NCBI RefSeq assembly: GCF_009932335.1
Contig: NZ_BLJF01000001.1
Span: forward strand, 3,784,501 to 3,848,500
Length of the DNA: 64,000 nucleotides
Reading direction: 5' to 3'
DNA from: Pseudomonas asiatica
GTDB lineage: Bacteria > Pseudomonadota > Gammaproteobacteria > Pseudomonadales > Pseudomonadaceae
Shown here: positions 27,922-37,400 of the stretch, one piece after another
Numbering within the stretch: the first letter of the stretch is position 1
Layout: every line of letters starts with the position of its first letter
Program-made: the position numbers and the translations under genes
Notes under the pieces: model-generated
Databases searched by the model: none
Told to the model about the DNA's origin: nothing
Seen by the model: the letters and a program-made list of their open reading frames with translations, nothing else

Positions 27922-29826
27922 ATGAAATGCGATCCTTCGCTTCTTCTCCCTGCCAAGCCTGCCGTGAAATCCCGCCTGCTCCGCCAATTGCTGTTACCGC
28001 CACTGATCATTCTGCTGATGGTCGGCCTGGGAATGGCTGGCTACCTGATCAGCGAGAGCAGCGGCATCCGCACCCTCAGCGAAAACGGCGAGCGCCAGCT
28101 GGAGCTGCACGCGCGCACGGTCGAGAGCGAAATCAGCAAGTACACCTACCTGCCGAGCCTGCTGGAGCTGGAAGACAGCGTCTCGCATCTGCTCACCGAC
28201 CCTGACGGCGGCTCGCGGCAGACCGTCAACGAATACCTCGAAGGCCTGAACCGGCGCAGCCGCAGCCGGGCCATCTTCGTCCTCGACACCAACGGCCGTG
28301 TCCAGGCTACCAGCAACTGGCGCGATGCCGACTCGTTCCTCGGCGAGGACCTGTCGTTCCGGGCCTACTTCCAGACTGCCGTGCGCGGCGAACCCGGGCG
28401 TTTCTACGGTATAGGCAGTACAACCGGCGAGGCCGGCTATTACCTGGCCCACGGCCTGGAGGAGCATGGCAAGATCATTGGCGTGGCGGTGATCAAAGTG
28501 CGCCTGGACACCCTCGAAGAGCGCTGGCAGCGTGCCCGCCTGGAGGCGTTCGTCAGCGACGAGAACGGCATCATCATCCTCTCCAGCGACCCTGCCCGGC
28601 GCCTGAAGTCGGTACGCCCGCTGACCCCGCAGATCAAGGAGCGCCTGGCTCGCAGCCTGCAGTACTACTGGTGGCCGCTGAACGAACTGCAGCCGCTGGC
28701 ACGGGAGACCCTGGCCGATGGTGTAGAAAAGCTGACCTTCCCGGCCAACAGCGAAACCGCACAGGGCAAGGCCCGCGAAATGGCCTACCTGGCCCAGACC
28801 CGGCGCCTGGTCGACACGCCCTGGCATTTCACCCTGCTGACCCCGCTGCAGGACCTGCGCCGCGAATCCATGGTACAGGGCATCCTGGTGGGCGTGGCCT
28901 TCGCCTTGTTGGCGATCCTCGGCATCGCCTGGAACGAACGGCGCAAGGTCATCGCCACTCGCCTGGCAGCCCGCGAGGCCCTGCAGGAAGCCAACAGCCA
29001 GCTGGAGCGACGGATTACCGAACGCACGGCCGACCTGCGTGCCAGCAATGAACGCCTGAAGGGTCAGATTCGCGAGCGCCGGCATGCCGAGCAGACCCTG
29101 CGCCACGCACAGGACGAACTGGTACAGGCCGGCAAGCTGGCCGCCATCGGGCAGATGTCCACCAGCATTGCCCACGAACTGAACCAACCGCTGGCCGCGC
29201 TGCGTACGTTGTCCGGCAACACCGTGCGCTTCCTCGAACGCGGGGCGCTGGAAACCGCCAGCACCAACCTGCGTACCATGAACGACCTGATCGACCGCAT
29301 GGGCCGAATCACCGCCAGCCTGCGCTCGTTCGCCCGACGCAGCGACGACAGTGGCCAGGCTTCGCTGGCCAAGGCGGTGGACGCTACCTTGCAGGTGCTG
29401 GCCAACCGCATCAGCGCCTGCCACCTGCAGTTGCACAATCAGTTCGAGGACCAGCAGCTTGCCATCGACCAGACCCGCCTGGAGCAGATCCTGGTCAACC
29501 TGATCGGCAACGCCCTGGATGCCATGGCCGCCCAACCGCTGCCGCAACTGTGGCTGGAGGGCGAGCTGCAGGGCGACAAGTACCGTTTGCAGGTGCGCGA
29601 CAATGGCCACGGCATCGACGCCGAGGCGCGCAAGCACCTGTTCGAACCTTTCTTCACCACCAAGCCGGGCGAACACGGCCTGGGCCTGGGCCTGACCCTG
29701 TCGGCGAGCCTTGCCGCCGCCGCCAAGGGCAGCCTCAACGTCGAGCATCCCGCCAGCGGCGGTACGGCCTTCGTCCTGGCCCTGCCCCTGGTCTCACCCC
29801 CTAGCGAATCGGCAGAGCACCCATGA
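27922..29826 (+). CDS. aauS: Sensor histidine kinase AauS (DctB-like)
   Basis: The 634-residue kinase has two membrane segments (about residues 20-40 and 305-325) enclosing a periplasmic sensor region of the dCache type, then a coiled-coil linker. The phospho-accepting His418 is in IAHELNQPLAAL, and the ATPase N/G boxes follow (LIGNALDAM, DNGHGI, GLGLGLTL). It resembles DctB. It most likely senses external glutamate/aspartate. It starts at ATG 27922, preceded by AAGG, and its stop overlaps the aauR start. Confidence 0.92.
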   Translation: MKCDPSLLLPAKPAVKSRLLRQLLLPPLIILLMVGLGMAGYLISESSGIRTLSENGERQLELHARTVESEISKYTYLPSLLELEDSVSHLLTDPDGGSRQTVNEYLEGLNRRSRSRAIFVLDTNGRVQATSNWRDADSFLGEDLSFRAYFQTAVRGEPGRFYGIGSTTGEAGYYLAHGLEEHGKIIGVAVIKVRLDTLEERWQRARLEAFVSDENGIIILSSDPARRLKSVRPLTPQIKERLARSLQYYWWPLNELQPLARETLADGVEKLTFPANSETAQGKAREMAYLAQTRRLVDTPWHFTLLTPLQDLRRESMVQGILVGVAFALLAILGIAWNERRKVIATRLAAREALQEANSQLERRITERTADLRASNERLKGQIRERRHAEQTLRHAQDELVQAGKLAAIGQMSTSIAHELNQPLAALRTLSGNTVRFLERGALETASTNLRTMNDLIDRMGRITASLRSFARRSDDSGQASLAKAVDATLQVLANRISACHLQLHNQFEDQQLAIDQTRLEQILVNLIGNALDAMAAQPLPQLWLEGELQGDKYRLQVRDNGHGIDAEARKHLFEPFFTTKPGEHGLGLGLTLSASLAAAAKGSLNVEHPASGGTAFVLALPLVSPPSESAEHP

Positions 29827-31151
29827 ACCAAGCGCCTCTTACCGTCCTGATCGTCGAAGACGACCCGCATGTGCTGCTCGGCTGCCAACAGGCGCTGGCC
29901 CTGGAAGACATCGCCTGTGAAGGTGTGGGCAGCGCCGAGCAGGCGCTGGAGCGCATCGGCGACGACTTCGCCGGCATCGTCGTCAGCGATATACGCCTGC
30001 CGGGCATCGATGGCCTGGAGCTGCTCAACCGCCTCAAGGCCCGCGACCGCAGCCTGCCGGTGGTACTGATCACCGGCCACGGCGATATCGACATGGCGGT
30101 GGGCGCCATGCGCAATGGCGCCTACGACTTCATGGAAAAACCCTTCTCCCCGGAGCGCCTGGTCGACGTGGTGCGCCGCGCCCTCGAACAGCGCGGGCTG
30201 TCGCGCGAAGTGGTGGCCCTGCGCCGCCAGTTGGCGGAGCAAAGCAGCCTGGAAGGGCGCATCATTGGCCGTTCGCCGGCCATGGAGCACCTGCGCGAGC
30301 TCATCGCCAACGTCGCCGATACCTCGGCCAACGTGCTGATCGAAGGCGAAACCGGTACCGGCAAGGAACTGGTCGCCCGCTGCCTGCACGACTTCAGCCG
30401 TCGTCAGGGCCAGCCGTTCGTGGCACTTAACTGTGGCGGCTTGCCGGAAAACCTGTTCGAAAGCGAGATTTTCGGCCACGAGGCCAACGCCTTCACCGGT
30501 GCCGGCAAACGCCGCATCGGCAAGATCGAACACGCCAACGGCGGCACGCTGTTCCTCGACGAAGTGGAGAGCATGCCGATCAACCTGCAGATCAAGCTGT
30601 TGCGCGTGCTGCAGGAGCGCACCCTGGAGCGGCTGGGCTCGAACCAGAGCATTCCGGTGGACTGCCGGGTGATCGCCGCCACCAAGTCTGACCTGGATGC
30701 CATGGGCCAGAGTGGCCAGTTCCGCAGCGACCTGTATTACCGGCTGAACGTGGTGACACTGGAGCTGCCGCCGCTGCGCGAGCGCCGCGAAGATATCCTG
30801 CAGCTGTTCGAACACTTCCTGCAGCAGTCGGCCCTGCGCTTCGACCGTGAAACACCTGCGCTGGACAGCCAGACCCTGTCGCGCCTGATGGCCCACGACT
30901 GGCCCGGCAACGTGCGTGAACTGCGCAACGTCGCCGAACGCTATGCCCTCGGCCTGCCTGCGTTCAAGAAAGGCCCCAGCGGTGGTGCCAGCCAAGGCTT
31001 GGGCTTTGCCGAGGCGGTGGAAGCGTTCGAGCGCAACCTGCTCAGCGATGCCCTGCAACGTACTGGTGGCAACCTGAGCCAGGCCAGCCAGGAGCTGGGC
31101 ATGGCCAAGACCACGTTGTTCGACAAAGTGAAGAAATACGGCCTCGGCTGA
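29823..31151 (+). CDS. aauR: Sigma-54-dependent response regulator AauR (DctD-like)
   Basis: The 442-residue activator has a receiver domain with Asp56, an AAA+ domain with Walker A GETGTGKE, and a C-terminal Fis-type helix-turn-helix (NLSQASQELGMAKTTLFDKV). The sigma-54 contact loop reads ANAFTGA; the first Gly of the canonical GAFTGA is Asn222. It is co-translated with AauS and should activate the aat promoter at 24525 through the upstream palindromes. Confidence 0.93.
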   Translation: MNQAPLTVLIVEDDPHVLLGCQQALALEDIACEGVGSAEQALERIGDDFAGIVVSDIRLPGIDGLELLNRLKARDRSLPVVLITGHGDIDMAVGAMRNGAYDFMEKPFSPERLVDVVRRALEQRGLSREVVALRRQLAEQSSLEGRIIGRSPAMEHLRELIANVADTSANVLIEGETGTGKELVARCLHDFSRRQGQPFVALNCGGLPENLFESEIFGHEANAFTGAGKRRIGKIEHANGGTLFLDEVESMPINLQIKLLRVLQERTLERLGSNQSIPVDCRVIAATKSDLDAMGQSGQFRSDLYYRLNVVTLELPPLRERREDILQLFEHFLQQSALRFDRETPALDSQTLSRLMAHDWPGNVRELRNVAERYALGLPAFKKGPSGGASQGLGFAEAVEAFERNLLSDALQRTGGNLSQASQELGMAKTTLFDKVKKYGLG

Positions 31152-31176
31152 CCTCAACCCAACCTGGAAAGACAAC

Positions 31177-31512
31177 ATGGACCTGGTATTCAAAGCTGCC
31201 TTGGGTGCTGGTGTGGTACTGCTGCTGGCGGTGCTGTCGAAGACACGCAATTACTACATCGCCGGACTGGTGCCGCTGTTCCCCACCTTCGCCCTGATTG
31301 CCCACTACATTGTCGGCAAGGGGCGCAGCATTGCCGACCTGAAGACCACCATCCTGTTCGGCATGTGGTCGATCATTCCGTACTTCGTGTACCTGGCGAC
31401 CTTGTATGTACTGGTCGACCGCATGCGCCTTGAGGCATCGCTGGCGCTGGCCACGGTGGCCTGGCTGATGGCTGCGACCGTGCTGGTGACCCTGTGGGTG
31501 CGGATGCACTGA
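31177..31512 (+). CDS. GlpM family membrane protein
   Basis: The 111-residue protein has about four membrane segments, with the family pattern LLAVLSKTRNYYIAGLVPLFPTFALIAHY near the N terminus. GlpM was linked to glycerol and alginate phenotypes in P. aeruginosa, but its biochemical role is not established. The ATG is 26 bases after aauR and could be in the same transcript. A REP pair follows. Confidence 0.85.
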   Translation: MDLVFKAALGAGVVLLLAVLSKTRNYYIAGLVPLFPTFALIAHYIVGKGRSIADLKTTILFGMWSIIPYFVYLATLYVLVDRMRLEASLALATVAWLMAATVLVTLWVRMH

Positions 31513-31534
31513 GGCAGTCGGCTGACGCGGTCCG

Positions 31535-31650
31535 TGTAGGAGCGGCCTTGTGTCGCGATGGGGCGCGTAGCGGCCCCCGATTTCAGCTTCGCAACGAATG
31601 TTGCCGGGGCCGCTTTGCGGCGCTTTCGCGACACAAGGCCGCTCCTACAG
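31535..31650. repeat. Inverted pair of REP elements
   Basis: Copies of the GTAGGAGCGGCCTTGTGTCG type open and close this 116-bp unit between glpM and the convergent hydrolase. Confidence 0.88.
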
Positions 31651-31680
31651 GGGATAGCATCAGCCTGGAAGCATGGAAAT

Positions 31681-32676
31681 TCAGAGCCCTGCGATATGCG
31701 TGACATCCTGCCGATGTGCCTGCAGGTAGGGCAACACCGCCCCCAGCAACGGCGCCTTGAACGGCTCCTGGAAGCGGTGCGCCAACCCCGGTATCAAACG
31801 CAGCTGGCTGCCCCGGATATGCGCCGCCAGGTGCACGCCATGCATCACCGGCAGCAACGGGTCGGCCGTGCCATGCACTACCAGGGTCGGCACCCGCAAC
31901 TGGTTAAGCAACTCGACCCTGCTCGGCTCGGCCAGTATCGCCATGATCTGGCGCTTGGCCCCTTCAGGGTTGAACGCCCGGTCGTAGGCCACGGCCGCTT
32001 GCTGCAGCAAGGCCGCACGGTCGTCACGCACCTCGGGGCTACCCAGCGCCGCCAGCAGATCAGCCTGCTGCTCGATGGCCACTTCGCGGTTCGGCGCGCT
32101 GCGCCGGGCCAGCAACTGCACCAGCGCCGGATCCGGTGCCGGCAACCCCGCCGCCCCTGAACTGGACATGACCAGCGTCAGGCTGCGCACGCGCTCGGGC
32201 GCCATGGCAGCCAGGTGCTGGGCAATCATGCCGCCCATGCTCACCCCCAGCACATGAAACTGGCGCACGCCCAACGCATCCATCAAGCGCAGGCCATCGT
32301 CCGCCATGTCGGTCAGCGTATAGGGCGCAGCCACCGACAGGCCCAGCTTGTAGCGCAGCAGTTCGACCGTCAGGTTGGCCGTCGGTGGCAACTGGTTCCA
32401 GCGTGACAGGCCGACATCGCGGTTGTCATAGCGGATCACCCGAAAGCCCTGGCGGCACAACGCTTCGACCACGTCGTCCGGCCAGTGGATCAGCTGCCCT
32501 CCAAGGCCCATCACCAGCAGCAAGGCCGGGTCGCGTGGCGCACCGACGCTCTGGTAGACAAGGCTGACCGCGCCCAGCTCGGCACGCTGCACCGGCACGT
32601 GGGCGTCACAACGCTGTTCAGCGAAACTTGCAGGTACGCCGAATACAAAGAAAAGAAAAAGCCAAAAAGCCCGCAT
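31681..32676 (-). CDS. Alpha/beta-hydrolase, probably exported
   Basis: The 331-residue product has the catalytic nucleophile elbow VLGVSMGGM (GxSxG), a GGQLIHW oxyanion region, an [10 protein letters not shown] strand-turn, and a C-terminal [10 protein letters not shown] segment with the likely catalytic His. The first 20 residues ([19 protein letters not shown]) look like a signal peptide, so it is likely periplasmic. Substrate unknown. It is divergent from metR. Confidence 0.85.
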   Translation of the reverse strand: MRAFWLFLFFVFGVPASFAEQRCDAHVPVQRAELGAVSLVYQSVGAPRDPALLLVMGLGGQLIHWPDDVVEALCRQGFRVIRYDNRDVGLSRWNQLPPTANLTVELLRYKLGLSVAAPYTLTDMADDGLRLMDALGVRQFHVLGVSMGGMIAQHLAAMAPERVRSLTLVMSSSGAAGLPAPDPALVQLLARRSAPNREVAIEQQADLLAALGSPEVRDDRAALLQQAAVAYDRAFNPEGAKRQIMAILAEPSRVELLNQLRVPTLVVHGTADPLLPVMHGVHLAAHIRGSQLRLIPGLAHRFQEPFKAPLLGAVLPYLQAHRQDVTHIAGL

Positions 32677-32817
32677 GAAAGAAACACCAGAATGCAGATC
32701 CCCAGTAGAGCGCGAGTCTGATGAATTCTGTTCGGGCGCGCTGCCACAGTTCAGTGACAGTTTGATGACTCCCGCCAGGCGGTGCGGCGGTACGCCCAGT
32801 CGACAGGCGCGGCAACA

Positions 32818-32830
32818 TGAGGGAAACTCA
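32818..32830 (+). promoter_or_regulatory. Possible MetR-type site
   Basis: TGAGGGAAACTCA is a symmetric 13-mer that matches TGAANNNNNTTCA, the MetR consensus, apart from two paired changes. It lies 43 bases before metR. The similarity is modest. Confidence 0.3.
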
Positions 32831-32872
32831 ACTCATACCCTGTTTCCTCAAGTCCACACACCGGAGTCAGCT

Positions 32873-33790
32873 GTGCTGGAGATCCGTCACCTGAAAACCC
32901 TTCATGCCCTGCGCGAGGCTGACAGCCTCGTGGAGGCTGCCGAGCGCCTGCACCTGACTCAGTCGGCGCTGTCGCACCAGTTCAAGGAGCTGGAAGAACG
33001 CCTGGGCCTGCCACTGTTCGTGCGCAAGACCAAGCCGATCCGCTTCACCAGCGCCGGGTTGCGTCTGCTGCAACTGGCCGATGCCACCCTGCCGCTGCTG
33101 CGCGGCGCCGAACGTGACATCGCGCGCCTGGCCGGCGGCACCGCCGGTCGTCTGCACATGGCCATCGAATGCCACAGCTGCTTCCAGTGGCTGATGCCGA
33201 CCATCGACCAGTTCCGTGACGCCTGGCCGGAGGTGGAGCTGGACCTGGCCTCCGGCTTTGCCTTCGCACCACTGCCGGCCCTGGCCCGCGGCGACCTCGA
33301 CCTGGTGGTGACCTCCGACCCGCTGGACCTGGCGGGCATCACCTACGTGCCTCTGTTCACCTACGAGGCGATGCTGGCGGTGGCCAACCAGCATCCGTTG
33401 GCCAGCAAGCCCTACATCGTGCCGCAGGACCTGCTCGACCAGACCCTCATCACCTACCCGGTGGAGCGCGACCGCCTGGACATCTTCACCCGCTTCCTGG
33501 AGCCAGCCGACATCGAGCCCGCCGCCGTGCGCACATCGGAGCTGACGGTGATGATGATGCAACTTGTGGCCAGTGGCCGTGGCGTTTGCGGCATGCCGCA
33601 CTGGGCGCTGCACGAGTACAGTTCGCGCGGGTATGTGAAGGGCAAGCGCCTGGGTGAGAAAGGCCTGTTCGCCACGCTTTATGCCGCCGTGCGCACCGAC
33701 ATGCTCGATGCGCCATATATGCGCGACTTCTTGCTCACGGCCAAGGACACCTCGTTCGCCACCCTTGATGGCGTCAGCGCGGTGCGCTGA
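32873..33790 (+). CDS. metR: LysR-type regulator MetR
   Basis: MetR controls methionine synthesis genes with homocysteine as co-effector. The 305-residue product has the N-terminal HTH (SLVEAAERLHLTQSALSHQFKELEERLG) and the family effector region with ECHSCFQWLMP. I start it at GTG 32873, with GGAG about 9 bases upstream, rather than an open in-frame stretch that begins at 32675. Its 3' end overlaps the convergent Nudix gene by 17 bases. Confidence 0.92.
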   Translation: MLEIRHLKTLHALREADSLVEAAERLHLTQSALSHQFKELEERLGLPLFVRKTKPIRFTSAGLRLLQLADATLPLLRGAERDIARLAGGTAGRLHMAIECHSCFQWLMPTIDQFRDAWPEVELDLASGFAFAPLPALARGDLDLVVTSDPLDLAGITYVPLFTYEAMLAVANQHPLASKPYIVPQDLLDQTLITYPVERDRLDIFTRFLEPADIEPAAVRTSELTVMMMQLVASGRGVCGMPHWALHEYSSRGYVKGKRLGEKGLFATLYAAVRTDMLDAPYMRDFLLTAKDTSFATLDGVSAVR

Positions 33791-34187
33791 CGGCCTGGCG
33801 GTATAGCGGCAGGATCAGGTCGCGGGTCAGGGGTGCAAGCTGCATGGCGGGTGCCTGGTCTGCGGCCAGCCACACCACCTCCTCGATCTCCGCGGCCGGC
33901 AGCACGGCTGCGGCGCTGTCGACACGGAACAGTTCGGCCTGTACCTCGAAGCCCGGCTCGTTGGCGGCCGGGGCGCTGAACCGGCCCAGGTGCACGGCCT
34001 GAGCTGGGTCGATGTGCAGGCCTAGTTCCTCATGCAGCTCGCGCACCAGCGCCTGCACCGGGGTTTCGCCAGCATCGATCTTGCCGCCGGGCTGCATGAA
34101 AGCCTGGGTGCCGCGCTTGCGTACCAGCAGGGTGCGGCCTTGGGGGTCGATCAACAGGGCCGCGGCTATGCGGATGGTGTTGGGCAT
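33774..34187 (-). CDS. Nudix hydrolase (MutT-like)
   Basis: The 137-residue protein contains the Nudix box G-X5-E-X7-REL-X2-EL as GKIDAGETPVQALVRELHEELGL (residues ~36-58). These enzymes cleave nucleoside diphosphates linked to another group; the substrate cannot be inferred here. It overlaps the metR stop on the opposite strand. Confidence 0.9.
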   Translation of the reverse strand: MPNTIRIAAALLIDPQGRTLLVRKRGTQAFMQPGGKIDAGETPVQALVRELHEELGLHIDPAQAVHLGRFSAPAANEPGFEVQAELFRVDSAAAVLPAAEIEEVVWLAADQAPAMQLAPLTRDLILPLYRQAVSAPR

Positions 34188-34259
34188 GGGGGCTCACCTG
34201 AAACAATGGCCGGGGAGGATCCCATGGGGGTCCTTGCCCTGACAAGGCCAGTGTCTCAT

Positions 34260-34349
34260 GTGCCGGCCTCTTCGCGGGTGAACCCGCTCCCACAGGTGCA
34301 CCACAAGGCCAGAGAGCGGCGCAGTACCCGCGAAGAGGCCGGCACAGGT
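34260..34349. repeat. REP pair
   Basis: GTGCCGGCCTCTTCGCGGGT and its inverse CCCGCGAAGAGGCCGGCACA flank a short spacer between the Nudix gene and lhr. Confidence 0.85.
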
Positions 34350-34413
34350 CATAGCCGATCCAGCAGACGAACGGCCCCTTGCCAACCCGCCCCACACCCT
34401 CCATAACCAACAC

Positions 34414-37400
34414 ATGAACCTGCCCGCCAAACACCACCCGGTGCTCGAGCTGTTCCACCCCGCCGTGCGCACCTGGTTCCGTCGCCACTTCGCTACGGTG
34501 ACCGATGCCCAGGCCCAGGCCTGGCCGTTGATCCATGCGGGCCAGTCGATGCTGCTAGCCGCACCGACCGGCTCGGGCAAGACCCTCAGTGCGTTCCTGG
34601 CCGTGCTCGACGAACTGTTCCGCCAAGGCCTGGAGCACCAAGGCGAGCTACCAGCGCAAACCCAGGTGGTCTACGTTTCGCCACTCAAGGCGCTGTCCAA
34701 CGATATCCGCCTGAACCTGCAAGCCCCGCTCGAAGGCATCAGCCAGGCCCTCGCGGACCAGGGCCTGAACGCCCCGCGCATCACCACGGCCGTGCGCAGC
34801 GGCGACACCCCGCAGAAGGAGCGTGCCGCCATGCGCAAGCTGGCGCCGCACATCCTGGTGACCACCCCCGAATCGCTCTACGTGCTGATGGGCTCGGCTT
34901 CTGGCCGTAAAGGCCTGGCCAGCGTGCACACGGTAATCGTCGACGAAATCCATGCCCTGGCAGGCAACAAGCGCGGCGCCCACCTGGCACTCACCCTGGA
35001 GCGCCTGCAGGCCCTGTGCAACCGGCCGTTGCGGCGCATCGGCCTGTCGGCCACGCAACGCCCGGTCGAGCGGGTGGCGCAATTTCTGGTCGGCAACGGC
35101 CGCCCCTGCGCAATCGTCGATGTCGGCCATGCTCGGCAGCGCGACCTGGCCATCGAGGTGCCGCCAGTGCCGCTGGGTGCAGTGATGTCCACCGATGTCT
35201 GGGGCCTGGTCTATGACCGCCTGGCCACCCTGGCGCGCGAACACCGCACCACCCTGGTGTTCGTCAACACCCGGCGCCTGGCCGAGCGCATCACCCGCCA
35301 CCTCAGCGACCGGCTGAGCAAGGAGGCGGTTGCCGCGCACCACGGCAGCCTGGCCAAGGAACTACGCCTGGATGCCGAACAACGCCTGAAGAATGGCCAG
35401 TTGCAGGTGCTGGTGGCCACTGCATCGCTGGAGCTGGGCATCGATATCGGTGACATCGATCTGGTCTGCCAGATCGCCTCACCAGGTTCGATAGCGGCCT
35501 TTCTGCAGCGGGTCGGCCGCGCCAGCCACCAGGTCGATGGCGTGCCAAAGGGCCGCTTGTTCCCGACCTCGCGCGATGACCTGATCGAATGCGTGGCCCT
35601 GCTCGACTGCATACGCCGGGGCGAGCTGGACGAGCTGCACATTCCCCGGGCGCCGCTGGACGTGCTGGCCCAGCAGATCGTCGCCGAAGCCAGCAACCAG
35701 CCCTGGCACGAACAAGCCCTGTTCGACTGCCTGCGCCAGGCCACGCCCTATGCCGAACTCGACCAGCAACATTACCAGGCCCTGCTGCGCATGCTCGCCG
35801 AGGGCTACAACGGCCGCCAGGGCGTGCGCAGTGCCTATCTGCACCGCGATGCGGTGAGCGGCACCCTGCGTGGCCGCCGTGGCAGCCAGCTGACCGCCCT
35901 GACCAGCGGCGGCACAATCCCCGACAACGCCGACTACGCCGTGCTGCTCGAACCGCAGGCGCTGAACATCGGCAGCGTCAACGAAGACTTCGCCGTGGAA
36001 AGCATCGCCGGCGACATCTTCCAGCTTGGCAATGCCTCCTATCGAATCCTGCGGGTCGAGCCGGGCCGGGTGCGGGTGGAGGATGCCCATGGCCTGCCAC
36101 CGACCATTCCATTCTGGCTGGGCGAGGCGCCGGGGCGCAGCGACGAGCTGTCCGCCGCGGTGGCCCGGCTGCAGGCGCAGATCGACCAACAGCTGGCTGA
36201 CAACAACCAGGCCGAGGTGCTGGCATGGTTGCAGGCCACCTTCGAACTGAGTGAAGACGCCGCCGGCCAGTTGCTCGACTACCTGGCCCGCACCCGCGAA
36301 GTGCTTGGTGCCCTGCCCTCGCAGGGCACGCTGGTGATGGAGCGCTTCTTCGATGAGTCCGGCGGTACCCAGTTGATCATCCATTCGCCCTACGGCAGCC
36401 GCATCAACCGCGCCTGGGGCCTGGCCCTGCGCAAGCGTTTCTGCCGCACCTTCAACTTCGAGTTGCAGGCGGCGGCCAGCGAGGACGCCATCGTGCTGTC
36501 GCTGTCCTCCAGCCACAGCTTCGAACTGGACGACGTGTGGCGTTACCTGAATAGCCGCAACGCCGAGTCGATCCTTGTCCAGGCACTGCTCGATGCGCCG
36601 CTGTTCGGCGTGCGCTGGCGCTGGAACGCCAGCGTGACCATGGCCTTGCCGCGCTTTGTCGGCGGTCGCAAGGTGGCGCCACAGATCCAGCGGATGAAGA
36701 GTGAAGACCTGATTGCCGCCGTGTTCCCCGACCAGATCGCCTGCCTGGAGAACATCGTCGGCGAGCGGCAGATTCCCGATCATCCGCTGGTCGAGCAAAC
36801 CCTCGACGACTGCTTGCACGAGGCGATGGATAGCGAAGGCTGGCTAGCACTTTTGCGGCGCATGGAAAGCGGCACGGTACGCCTGCTGTGCCGCGATCTG
36901 CCCGCCCCTTCGCCGTTGGCGGCGGCCATCCTCAATGCACGGCCATATGCCTTCCTGGATGACGCGCCACTGGAAGAGCGTCGCACACAGGCAGTGCTCA
37001 ACCGGCGCTGGAACGAGGTGCAGAACGGCGACGACCTGGGCGCGCTGGACGCCGATGCGATTGCCGCCGTGACGGCAGAGGCCTGGCCGCAACCGGGCAA
37101 CGCCGACGAAATGCATGAAGCGTTGATGGGCCTGGGTGTCATCAGCCAGGACGAAGTGCAGGGCAATGCCGGCTGGGAGCTGCTGCTCAGACAATTGGCC
37201 AAGGCTGGCCGGGCCTTGCGCCTGGTGGATGAAAAACTGTGGCTGGCACGCGAGCGGTCGAGTCTGCTGCAGGTGCTGTATCCCGGCTCCCGGCTGGAAC
37301 CTGCGTTGCAGGTACTGCCAGGCTTCGATCAGGCCATCGAGCCGGACATTGCGCTGGTCGAACTGTTGCGAGCCCGCCTGAGCGGCCATGGCCCGCTGAC

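Noticed and set aside
27994..29748. A 584-codon open frame on the minus strand across aauS
   Set aside because: It is antisense to a complete histidine kinase and has low complexity.
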